64,000 nucleotides of DNA, taken from Phenylobacterium sp. GTDB taxonomy: Bacteria; Pseudomonadota; Alphaproteobacteria; Caulobacterales; Caulobacteraceae. A program made the position numbers and the translations under genes. Shown piece by piece: positions 1-6,805 of the stretch; position 1 is the first letter of the stretch; the number at the start of each line of letters is the position of its first letter. The DNA lies in the NCBI RefSeq assembly GCF_030680185.1, contig NZ_JAUXVZ010000029.1:62001-126000 (forward strand), written 5' to 3'. The notes under the pieces are model-generated. The model ran no database searches and was not told the origin of the DNA. It was given only the letters and a program-made list of their open reading frames with translations.

Positions 1-841
1 GGGCCTCGACCTGGGCGGCGAAAGCGGTGTCGTCGGTGATCAGGATCGATTGGGCGGCCGGATCATGCTCGGCCTGGGATAACAGATCGGCGGCGATCCA
101 GTCGGGGCGGTTCTGAGCATCAGCGACCACCACGATCTCCGATGGACCAGCCAGGGCGTCGATGCCCACCACGCCATAGACCCGGCGTTTGGCCGCCGTG
201 ACGAAGGCGTTGCCGGGTCCGACGATCTTGTCCACCGGCGCGATGGGACCGGCGCCATAGGCCAATGCCGCCACCGCCTGGGCGCCGCCAACCCGCCAGA
301 TCTCCGTGACCCCCGCCGCCTTGGCCGCCGCCAGCACCGCCGGCTGCAGGCGCCCGGGCGGGGTGACCATGGCGATCCGCGACACGCCGGCCACCGCCGC
401 CGGCACCGCGTTCATCAGAACGGTGGAGGGATAGGCCGCTCGCCCGCCGGGCACATAGATCCCGACGGCCTCAATGGGGGTCCAACGCCAGCCCATCTCG
501 ACGCCGGCCTCGTCGGTGAAACGGGCGTCGGCCGGACGTTGACGCTCATGATAGCTGCGGATGCGGGCGGCGGCGAAGTCGATCGCCTCCCGGACCTCCC
601 GCGGGCAGGCCGCAGCCCCAGCCTCGATCTCGTCGGCCGTGACCCGCAGGTCGGGCTCGGTGATCTCCACCCCGTCGAACTGCGCCCCATAGCGCAACAC
701 CGCGGCCAGACCCTCGCTTCGCACCGCCGCCAGGACGTCGCGCACGATGGCCTCGACATCCTCGGGCGTATCGCGGCGCTCGTTCACCAGGGCGGCGAAG
801 CGGGGTTCGAAATCAGGATCGGAGAAAAGAAAACGGCGCAT
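1..841 (-). CDS. hisD: Histidinol dehydrogenase, C-terminal part outside window
   Basis: HisD oxidises L-histidinol to L-histidine in two NAD-dependent steps, the last reactions of histidine biosynthesis in the cytoplasm. Reading from ATG at 841 the product starts MRRFLFSDPDFEPRF. It then shows family blocks: GIYVPGGRAAYPSTVLMNA around residues 115-135, VGPGNAFVTAAKR, GPSEIVVVAD and ADLLSQAEHDP. The zinc-ligand histidine lies in the last block. The gene runs off the left edge, so roughly the last third of the usual ~430 residues is missing. It lies downstream of DUF2948 and murA on the same strand with a 72-bp gap, an order common in Alphaproteobacteria. Identification is secure. Confidence 0.96.
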   Translation of the reverse strand, partial: MRRFLFSDPDFEPRFAALVNERRDTPEDVEAIVRDVLAAVRSEGLAAVLRYGAQFDGVEITEPDLRVTADEIEAGAAACPREVREAIDFAAARIRSYHERQRPADARFTDEAGVEMGWRWTPIEAVGIYVPGGRAAYPSTVLMNAVPAAVAGVSRIAMVTPPGRLQPAVLAAAKAAGVTEIWRVGGAQAVAALAYGAGPIAPVDKIVGPGNAFVTAAKRRVYGVVGIDALAGPSEIVVVADAQNRPDWIAADLLSQAEHDPAAQSILITDDTAFAAQVEA

Positions 842-913
842 GGCGTGGCTATGTAGCGATCCCTGCGGGGCAGCGCCATGGCGCCTGGGTCACACAGGCG
901 GGCGCGAACGGCC

Positions 914-1348
914 TTAGGCCTCGTGTCGCGGCGTCCGCGGCGTCGGCCAGGGCTCGGAAACGTCGGCCAGGATCGCGTCAATGCACTCCACGCGCACCTT
1001 GAGGTCGCCACCACCCGCGAAGTTCAGGACCACGGCCCCTCCGGGGGGCTCGGCGTCCGGCTCAAAGGTGATCGCCAGAAGCTCGACCACAGCATCGGGC
1101 GCGTCCCGCCGCAACCGCCGCGCCTCGACCTGCTCCACCGAGCTCAGTTGCAGGGCGCTACGCACCCGCGAACGCCCGCCCGCCTCCCAGCGATAACGGT
1201 TGAACGCGATGGTCAGCAATCGGGTCTGCGCCTCGAAACGGATGTCGCCGATCTTGGCGACGGCGTCCTGCAGCGCCGCAGAGATCACCGCAAGGTCGTC
1301 GGCGTCCTCGGCCCGCAGCTTCAAGCGCCCTCGGGAAACCTCAGGCAT
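914..1348 (-). CDS. DUF2948 family protein
   Basis: A 144-residue soluble protein of unknown biochemical role. It begins [19 protein letters not shown] and contains the pattern of DUF2948: an N-terminal [25 protein letters not shown] segment, an FNRYRWE core, and a C-terminal [18 protein letters not shown] segment followed by a short proline- and basic-rich tail. It overlaps the end of murA by 8 bp, so it is probably translated from the murA message. The placement between murA and hisD is typical of the family. There is no signal peptide or membrane segment. The family call is from pattern and context. Confidence 0.9.
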   Translation of the reverse strand: MPEVSRGRLKLRAEDADDLAVISAALQDAVAKIGDIRFEAQTRLLTIAFNRYRWEAGGRSRVRSALQLSSVEQVEARRLRRDAPDAVVELLAITFEPDAEPPGGAVVLNFAGGGDLKVRVECIDAILADVSEPWPTPRTPRHEA

Positions 1349-2645
1349 CGGCGGTCATGTCCTCGATCATCTCCGCGCCCTTCAGACGCCGGATCTTGGC
1401 CCCGCAGGCGCCGAGCTTGGCCTCAAGGCGCTCAAAGCCGCGGTCGAGGTGATAGACACGACCGACCTCGGTTTCGCCCTTGGCCGCCAGACCCGCGATC
1501 ACCAGACTGACCGAAGCCCGCAGATCGGTGGCCATCACCTGGGCGCCGTTCAGGCTCGACACGCCGCGCACCCGCGCCTCGCCGCCCTGGATCGCGATGT
1601 CGGCGCCCAGCCGCGCCAGCTCGGGCGCGTGCATGAAGCGGTTCTCGAAGATGGTTTCCCGGATCACCGATTCGCCGTCGGCCAGGGTCATCAGGGCCAT
1701 GAACTGGGCCTGCAGGTCCGTGGCGAAGCCAGGATAGGGATCGGTCTCGACCGTGACGGCCGCCAGCCGCCGGCCGTTGCGCTTGATGGTGACGCCGTCA
1801 TTGTGATGCGTCACATCGACCCCGGCCTCCTCCATCTTGTCCAACAGGTTGGCGATGAAGTCGCTGCGGGTCCGCGTCAGCCGCACCTCTCCGCCGGCCA
1901 TGGCCGCGGCCAGGGCGAAGGTGCCGGTCTCGATCCGGTCGGGAATGACCGAGTGCGTGGCGCCGCCCAGCCGGCTGACGCCCTGGATGCGGATCAGGTC
2001 CATCCCGGCGCCGGTGATCCGCGCGCCCATCTTGTTCAGGCAATCGGCCAGATCGACGATCTCTGGCTCACAGGCGGCGTTACGCAGCACGGTCTCGCCC
2101 TCGGCCAGCACCGCCGCCAGCATGGCGTGCTCGGTGGCGCCGACCGACACGAACGGGAAGACGATCTCCGCCCCGATCAGACCGCGCGGCGCCTGGGCGT
2201 AGACATAGCCCTCATGCAGGTCGATGTGCGCGCCTAGCGCTCTCAGGGCCGACAGGTGGAGGTCGACGGGCCGCGCGCCGATGGTGCAGCCGCCCGGAAG
2301 CGAGACCTTGGCCTGGCCCGAGCGGGCCAGCAGCGGCCCCAACACGTTGAACGAGGCCCGCATCTGGCGGACCAGGTCATAGGGCGCGATGGCGCTGACG
2401 ATTTCGGACGTCTGGAGAATGGTTTCGGCGCCGTCCGGCCCGTCCCGCTCCTCGACGTCTGCGCCCAGGCGCGTGAGCAGCTTGCCCAGAAAACGGGTGT
2501 CGGCCAGACGCGGCATATTGGTCAGCCGCAGGGGTTCGTTCGTCAGAAGACTGGCGGCCATCAGCTTGATGGCGGAGTTCTTGGCGCCGCTGATGGCGAT
2601 CTCGCCCTCCAGACGCGCGCCGCCTTCGATGACGATTCGGTCCAA
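1341..2645 (-). CDS. murA: UDP-N-acetylglucosamine 1-carboxyvinyltransferase
   Basis: MurA transfers enolpyruvate from PEP to UDP-GlcNAc, the first committed step of peptidoglycan precursor synthesis in the cytoplasm. Visible features are the N-terminal [17 protein letters not shown] substrate loop and the catalytic cysteine in [15 protein letters not shown]. The usual alternating inside-out alpha/beta repeats extend to the C-terminus ([12 protein letters not shown]). The reading frame is open to a TTG at 2690, but the TTG at 2645 gives the family N-terminus [14 protein letters not shown] and has AAGGGG six bases upstream, so I prefer it (434 residues, normal length). This is the upstream gene of the DUF2948-hisD group. 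Confidence 0.95.
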   Translation of the reverse strand: MDRIVIEGGARLEGEIAISGAKNSAIKLMAASLLTNEPLRLTNMPRLADTRFLGKLLTRLGADVEERDGPDGAETILQTSEIVSAIAPYDLVRQMRASFNVLGPLLARSGQAKVSLPGGCTIGARPVDLHLSALRALGAHIDLHEGYVYAQAPRGLIGAEIVFPFVSVGATEHAMLAAVLAEGETVLRNAACEPEIVDLADCLNKMGARITGAGMDLIRIQGVSRLGGATHSVIPDRIETGTFALAAAMAGGEVRLTRTRSDFIANLLDKMEEAGVDVTHHNDGVTIKRNGRRLAAVTVETDPYPGFATDLQAQFMALMTLADGESVIRETIFENRFMHAPELARLGADIAIQGGEARVRGVSSLNGAQVMATDLRASVSLVIAGLAAKGETEVGRVYHLDRGFERLEAKLGACGAKIRRLKGAEMIEDMTADA

Positions 2646-2737
2646 GCCCAGCCCCTTCAAGCGCCGCAGCCCGCGGCGTGAACAATCCAAGTCGCGCTTC
2701 TAGCCTGCGGCCACCGTGGCGCAAAGCCGCACGACTC

Positions 2738-2884
2738 TCACGAACGCTTGTCATCCTTGGGGACCGGAGCGTCGGAGGCCTTCGACGGGGCCTTGCGGCG
2801 CCGCAGATTGGCGCGAAGGGCCTGGGCGAGCTTGGCCTCCCGATCATGGGGAGGTGAAGATCTGGGCTTTTCGGGCGAGCTCAT
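2738..2884 (-). CDS. Small basic conserved protein upstream of murA
   Basis: A 48-residue, lysine- and arginine-rich protein starting MSSPEKPRSSPPHDREAKLA and containing ALRANLRRRKAPSKA. The frame is open further upstream, but the ATG at 2884 gives the compact basic protein that I associate with the position just before murA in Caulobacterales. No domain or enzymatic motif is visible. The composition suggests nucleic-acid or ribosome contact, but that is inference. It lies 92 bp upstream of the chosen murA start on the same strand and may share its transcript. Confidence 0.65.
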   Translation of the reverse strand: MSSPEKPRSSPPHDREAKLAQALRANLRRRKAPSKASDAPVPKDDKRS

Positions 2885-2989
2885 GACGATGGCTTGCGGC
2901 CGGGGTCTTTCAAGGTCAAGTCCGAGAAATCCGGATTTGGGGGCTTCACGCGGGGCGTCGGGTTGGCTATAGCCCCCGCCTCGCCTTTC

Positions 2990-3064
<75 letters not shown>

Positions 3065-3098
3065 TTATCCGGAGGCTGGTCATTCAGCCTCAAGGCGT

Positions 3099-3127
3099 CT
3101 CCGGAGCGGCCTCGCGCCGCTCCGGAG
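3099..3127. terminator. Strong GC hairpin between convergent tRNA-Thr and XRE gene
   Basis: A perfect 12-bp stem, CTCCGGAGCGGC with GCCGCTCCGGAG, around a 5-base loop (3111-3115). It lies 35 bp after the tRNA and just past the stop of the convergent regulator gene, so it could end both transcripts. There is no T run on either side, so intrinsic termination is likely but not certain. Confidence 0.55.
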
Positions 3128-3158
3128 CTCCCTCCAAGCCTCACGAGCCTTCCCCGCT

Positions 3159-3425
3159 TCAGGCGGCCGTCTGGCTCTTCTTGGCTGGCGCCTCTTCGAG
3201 TCCTTCGAAAAAGTATTCCACGCCGACCTTCAGCACGCAGGCGATCTCATAGAGTCGCGAGGCGCTGAGCCGGTTCATGCCGCGCTCGTACTTCTGAACC
3301 TGTTGAAAGCTGATCCCGAGGCGCCCGGCGAGATCGCCCTGGGTGACCTTCAGTTCGCGTCGTCTGAGGCGCAGGCGCTGGCCCACATGGAGATCGACCG
3401 GGTGAATGCTGAGGCTGGCGACCAT
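3159..3425 (-). CDS. XRE-family HTH transcriptional regulator
   Basis: An 88-residue DNA-binding protein. After a short N-terminus it has a Cro/CI helix-turn-helix: VGQRLRLRRRELKVTQGDLA, then GISFQQVQKYERGMNRLSASRLYEIACVL, ending in VEYFFEGLEE and a basic tail. The pattern (QQVQKYERG and RLYEIA) matches small alphaproteobacterial regulators that have the HTH and little else. The target is unknown. The gene is transcribed toward the tRNA-Thr hairpin and follows the small membrane-protein gene by three bases, so the two are probably cotranscribed. Confidence 0.88.
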   Translation of the reverse strand: MVASLSIHPVDLHVGQRLRLRRRELKVTQGDLAGRLGISFQQVQKYERGMNRLSASRLYEIACVLKVGVEYFFEGLEEAPAKKSQTAA

Positions 3426-3428
3426 GGC

Positions 3429-3812
3429 TCAGGACCCGAACTGCATGATCGGCGAGGACTCGAGGCTGAGCCTCACCCACACTGGACCAGCGGCCGAGAG
3501 CGGCACGGCCATATGTAGCCGCCTGTGCTGGGAGGCTGCGTCGAGGACGATGGCTTCATACTGTCGGGGATTGCGCCACTGGGCGTTCAGGGGCAGCCAG
3601 AGACGGCGGATATGGATCGGCCGGACCCGATGGCGCGCCGCCACCTCGGCGAGAAGCGCATAGTCGCTGGCGCGGGACCCAAGCAGCTTCCACGCCAGAC
3701 TGGCCGCGATCGCCAGGATCGCCGCGCCGGCGCCTAGCGCCAGCGGCGAGGGTCGGGTCGCAGCCAGGCCGACAAAGCCCAGAACCGCCGGCGCGCACCA
3801 GCCCAGGCCCAT
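3429..3812 (-). CDS. Small membrane protein, unknown
   Basis: Function not recognised. With the ATG at 3812 the product has 127 residues and begins MGLGWCAPAVLGFVGLAATRP. Two hydrophobic helices follow (about residues 3-18 and 23-43) with a short loop. The rest is a basic cytoplasmic-type domain containing RPIHIRRLWLPLNAQWRNP and a beta-rich C-terminus. The frame is open up to 3950, but that extension is low-complexity and overlaps an inverted repeat. It is three bases upstream of the XRE gene, so they may form an operon. Confidence 0.6.
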   Translation of the reverse strand: MGLGWCAPAVLGFVGLAATRPSPLALGAGAAILAIAASLAWKLLGSRASDYALLAEVAARHRVRPIHIRRLWLPLNAQWRNPRQYEAIVLDAASQHRRLHMAVPLSAAGPVWVRLSLESSPIMQFGS

Positions 3813-3911
3813 GAGCGCTGTAGAGGGCGGTTCAAGTCGGCTGGGCTCGCACCCATCCAGGCCTGATGAAAATGTTGTCGGCCGGCAATCCATGCTTCGG
3901 TCCCCCCCACG

Positions 3912-3931
3912 CACGCCCATCAATGGGCGTG
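3912..3931. promoter_or_regulatory. Perfect 9-bp inverted repeat upstream of the membrane-protein gene
   Basis: CACGCCCAT and ATGGGCGTG are separated by two bases. The arms are too close for a good RNA hairpin, so a protein-binding site is more likely. It lies about 100 bp upstream of the minus-strand membrane-protein/XRE pair and past the 3' end of the receiver gene. No binding protein is known. Confidence 0.35.
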
Positions 3932-3966
3932 ATGAAGGCCCCCAAAACAAGGTTTCGGCCTTTGAA

Positions 3967-3982
3967 TTTACAACTGTTTACA
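3967..3982 (+). promoter_or_regulatory. TTACA direct-repeat box, copy 1
   Basis: TTTACAACTGTTTACA holds two TTACA half-sites whose starts are 10 bp apart. The same arrangement recurs at 4602-4617 with 14 of 16 bases equal, on the other side of the receiver gene. Tandem half-sites one helical turn apart are typical of OmpR/PhoB-family binding sites, and such a regulator is encoded at 4761. The assignment is inference. Confidence 0.4.
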
Positions 3983-4033
3983 TAGTTAAGCTTGGATGCG
4001 CCCGGCTTCGGGGCTCAGGAGCGCGTCCGGGCC

Positions 4034-4495
4034 TCAGTGGATCACGCCCAGGGACTGGCGGCTCGGAACCGCGAGGGCCCCGCAATAGCGCTCGATCACC
4101 TCGAACAGTGTCTTGGCCGCAAAGGGCTTGCTGACGACCGCGTCCATCCCCGCCGCCAGGCAGGCCTCCTGATCAGCCTTTGCGGCCCCCGCCGTGATCG
4201 CCACGATCGGCACGCGGTCCAGCCCCTCGCTCACCTCGGTGCGCCGGATGATTCCGGTCAGGGCGCAACCGTCGATCAGCGGCATTCTCACATCCATCAG
4301 GATGAGATCCCACCTCGCGCTACGCCAGGCCTCCAGGGCTTCTGAACCATCCCGGGCGATAACCGCGGTCAGGCCGACGAAATCCAGCAGAGCCACGAGC
4401 AGACGCTGGGTTCGCGGATCGTCTTCAGCCACCAGGATCTGGAGTTGGCCGGGCGGCCCTTGCAGTCGTCCTTCCCGGGTCAATTCAGATGACAT
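4034..4495 (-). CDS. Stand-alone response regulator receiver protein
   Basis: A single receiver (REC) domain of about 120 residues after a short Gln/Gly-rich N-terminus (153 residues from ATG 4495). It has the acidic pair in ILVAEDDPRTQ, the phospho-acceptor aspartate in LILMDVRMPLIDG, the TAGAA switch segment and the KPF lysine near the end. There is no output domain, so it probably acts by protein contact or as a phosphate sink in a phosphorelay. A GGAG lies ten bases before ATG 4495. The frame is open to 4585, but the extension looks non-coding. It is divergent from the OmpR-type regulator gene and probably belongs to the same circuit. Confidence 0.87.
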   Translation of the reverse strand: MSSELTREGRLQGPPGQLQILVAEDDPRTQRLLVALLDFVGLTAVIARDGSEALEAWRSARWDLILMDVRMPLIDGCALTGIIRRTEVSEGLDRVPIVAITAGAAKADQEACLAAGMDAVVSKPFAAKTLFEVIERYCGALAVPSRQSLGVIH

Positions 4496-4601
4496 CACGC
4501 GCGGCGCTCCTAGATTGAGGCCGGCCTCGACTCGTTCTGACCTGACCTCATTCACGCCTAGTAACGTCAACTGCAACGGCTGCATGGGTTCGGGCTCAAG
4601 T

Positions 4602-4617
4602 TTTACAACTTCTTACA
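4602..4617 (+). promoter_or_regulatory. TTACA direct-repeat box, copy 2
   Basis: TTTACAACTTCTTACA has TTACA half-sites 10 bp apart, matching copy 1 at 3967. It lies in the 265-bp region between the divergent receiver gene and the OmpR-type regulator gene, where a promoter for either must lie. The rest of this region (4496-4760) holds a small GCCCA-AAA-TGGGC hairpin at 4636-4648 and no gene that I can support. Confidence 0.42.
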
Positions 4618-4760
4618 ATCTGTTCTCCCGCCATTGCCCAAAATGGGCCGACTTCACATTATAGGCCAAGCCGCCGTGCGGGTACGGAGGCGAGCCGTAC
4701 AACTGCCTCACGCATGGCCTTGTGCACACCGAGCGCGTCTTCGGGGGAAGGACCAGTCTC

Positions 4761-5474
4761 ATGAGGGTGGCGATACTGGAGGATGATCCCGCCCACGGGG
4801 ATCTGGTGGAAGCCGCCCTCCGCTCTGAAAACCATACCTGCCTGCGCTTCACCTCCGGCGCCCCCCTGCTGGTGCGCCTACGTCAGGAGACCTTCGATCT
4901 CCTGGTGCTCGACTGGAATGTGCCGGGTCCGTCCGGCCTGGACGTGCTGGCCTGGGCAAGGGCCAATCTGCAGGCGCCGCCGCCCGTCCTGATGATCACG
5001 GCCCGGGCCTCGGCCGAGGATATCGTCACCGCCCTCGACGCCGGCGCCGACGACTTCATCGTCAAGCCCATCGAACGGTCGATCCTGCTGGCGCGTGTGA
5101 ACGCTGTCCTCCGGCGGGCCTATCCCAGCGGCGCAGCCTTGCGCCAGGAGACCTTCGGCGAACACCAGTTCGACCCGATGACCGAGACCGTGTCGTGCGC
5201 CGGCGAGCCCAAGAAGCTGACGACCAAGGAATTCGCCCTGGCGCTGGCCTTCTTCCGCAATCTGAATCGCCCGCTGGGCCGCGCCTATCTTCTGGAAACC
5301 GTGTGGGGCCGGAACCCTGATCTTCCGACCCGGACCCTTGATGCGCACGTGTCGCGCATTCGCGCCAAACTCAACCTCCGCCCAGCGCTTGGCTACCGGC
5401 TGGCGCCTGTCTACAGCTACGGCTACCGCCTTGAGGCGATCTCAAAGGCCGTCGAGGAGTCTTCCCCGCCATGA
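4761..5474 (+). CDS. OmpR/PhoB-family response regulator
   Basis: A two-component transcription factor of 237 residues. The N-terminal receiver domain starts MRVAILEDDPAHGDLVEAAL. The phospho-acceptor Asp is in LLVLDWNVPGPSGLD near residue 51 and the conserved Lys in DDFIVKPIE near 102. The C-terminal winged helix includes KLTTKEFALALAFFRNLNRP, TLDAHVSRIRAKL and YSYGYRLE. The ATG at 4761 has GGAAGGA eight bases upstream and fits the family start. Its end overlaps the next gene by ATGA. With the LysM/FecR protein and CHASE2 kinase it forms a three-gene signalling operon. The kinase at 6802 is its probable partner. Confidence 0.93.
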   Translation: MRVAILEDDPAHGDLVEAALRSENHTCLRFTSGAPLLVRLRQETFDLLVLDWNVPGPSGLDVLAWARANLQAPPPVLMITARASAEDIVTALDAGADDFIVKPIERSILLARVNAVLRRAYPSGAALRQETFGEHQFDPMTETVSCAGEPKKLTTKEFALALAFFRNLNRPLGRAYLLETVWGRNPDLPTRTLDAHVSRIRAKLNLRPALGYRLAPVYSYGYRLEAISKAVEESSPP

Positions 5475-6805
5475 AGGCCGCCCATCTCGCCGCCATCATC
5501 GCCTGCGCCATCGGCATCACCCTCGCCGCCCCCGCCGCCAGGGCCCAGACAAGCCAGGCCCCGGCGGATATCGCCACCTATGTGGTCCGGCCCGGCGACA
5601 CACTTTATGACCTCGCGACGCGCTACATGATCCGGCCGGGCGACGCGCTGCAGGTGGCCCGCCTCAACCGTATCGCCGAGCCGCGTCGCCTGCGCCCGGG
5701 GACGACTCTGCGGATTCCCATGCGCCTCCTGCGCACCGAGCCCGTCGTCGCGCGTCTCGCCGCCTTCCGGGGGAACGTGACGATCGCCGGTCCCGCGGGG
5801 CCCCTGGCGCCAACGATCGGGCTGATCGTCCCGGAGGGCTCGCGCCTCGCCACCGCGGCCGGCGCCTTCCTGACCCTGGAAATGCCCGACGGCTCGCGCA
5901 TCACCCTGCCCTCCCAGAGCCAGGTCGTGCTGAACCGCGCGCGCCGGGTCCTGCTCACCGGCGACATTCAGCGTCACCTGACGCTGGAGGCCGGCCGCAG
6001 CTCCTCGGTCGTCAATCCGGCGCCCACGCCCGGCAGCAGCTTCATCATCACCACCCCTCTGACCGTCTCGGCTGTCCGCGGCACGGAGTTCCGGGTCGGC
6101 CACGACCCTGAGGCCAACCACTCGACCCTTGAGGTGGTCGAAGGTTCGGTCGGCGCTCAGGCTAGCTATGAGCCGGGCGAAATCCTCGTAACCCAGGCGT
6201 TCGGCCGTCGGGCCGACGCCACCCGCGCGACCGCCCCCCAGCCCCTTCTGCCGGGCCCCAAACTCCGCAATCCTGGCGCGCGGCAGGACGAGCCCGAGCT
6301 CCGGTTCGACGTCGTCCCCGCCGAGGGCGCGCAAAGCTATCGGGGCCAACTGGCGACCGACGCCGGCTTCGTCGACATCCTGGCCGAAACCGAGAGCGAA
6401 ACTCCGACTCTGACCTTCGCCTCGGTCCCCAACGCCGTCTATTTCCTGCGCCTGACCGCAATTGACTCCGCCGGCCTCGAAGGCTTGCCCGAGGTCTACG
6501 CGATCGAGCGGCGGCTGAACGCCATTGACCTTGCGCCGCCAGCCGGCCTGGAAGGGGTGGATCGCAGCTTCCTGTTCCGCTGGAGCGACTCCGGAGAAGG
6601 AGTCGCCAGCTTCCGCTTCCAGCTTGCGGCCAACGCCGAGATGGATAGCCCGATCATTGATGAGCCGGGCCTGACCGAGCGCCAGATCTCGGTCGCCGAA
6701 CTCCCCGATGGCGTCTACTTCTGGCGGGTGCTGGTCACGCGCTTCGAGGACGGCGAGGCCATTGAAAAATGGGCGCCGGTCCAGCGCTTCCAGCTCGGCG
6801 GGTGA
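5471..6805 (+). CDS. Exported LysM and FecR domain protein
   Basis: A 444-residue periplasmic or envelope protein. Residues 1-25 are a Sec signal peptide ending at about ARAQ. A LysM peptidoglycan-binding domain follows (YVVRPGDTLYDLATRYMI to about residue 85), then a FecR-type domain (about 95-215, with VRGTEFRVGHDPE and LEVVEGSVGA). The C-terminal half has fibronectin-like beta repeats with the signature YFLRLTAIDSAGLEG and YFWRVLVTR. It overlaps the regulator upstream (ATGA) and the kinase downstream (GTGA), so translation is coupled. In such clusters the FecR/LysM protein may present an envelope signal to the sensor kinase; that role is inference. Confidence 0.88.
   Translation: MKAAHLAAIIACAIGITLAAPAARAQTSQAPADIATYVVRPGDTLYDLATRYMIRPGDALQVARLNRIAEPRRLRPGTTLRIPMRLLRTEPVVARLAAFRGNVTIAGPAGPLAPTIGLIVPEGSRLATAAGAFLTLEMPDGSRITLPSQSQVVLNRARRVLLTGDIQRHLTLEAGRSSSVVNPAPTPGSSFIITTPLTVSAVRGTEFRVGHDPEANHSTLEVVEGSVGAQASYEPGEILVTQAFGRRADATRATAPQPLLPGPKLRNPGARQDEPELRFDVVPAEGAQSYRGQLATDAGFVDILAETESETPTLTFASVPNAVYFLRLTAIDSAGLEGLPEVYAIERRLNAIDLAPPAGLEGVDRSFLFRWSDSGEGVASFRFQLAANAEMDSPIIDEPGLTERQISVAELPDGVYFWRVLVTRFEDGEAIEKWAPVQRFQLGG

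Noticed and set aside
4636..4648. GCCCA-AAA-TGGGC as a terminator
   Set aside because: The five-bp stem is short, has no T run, and lies between two divergent genes where a terminator is not expected.
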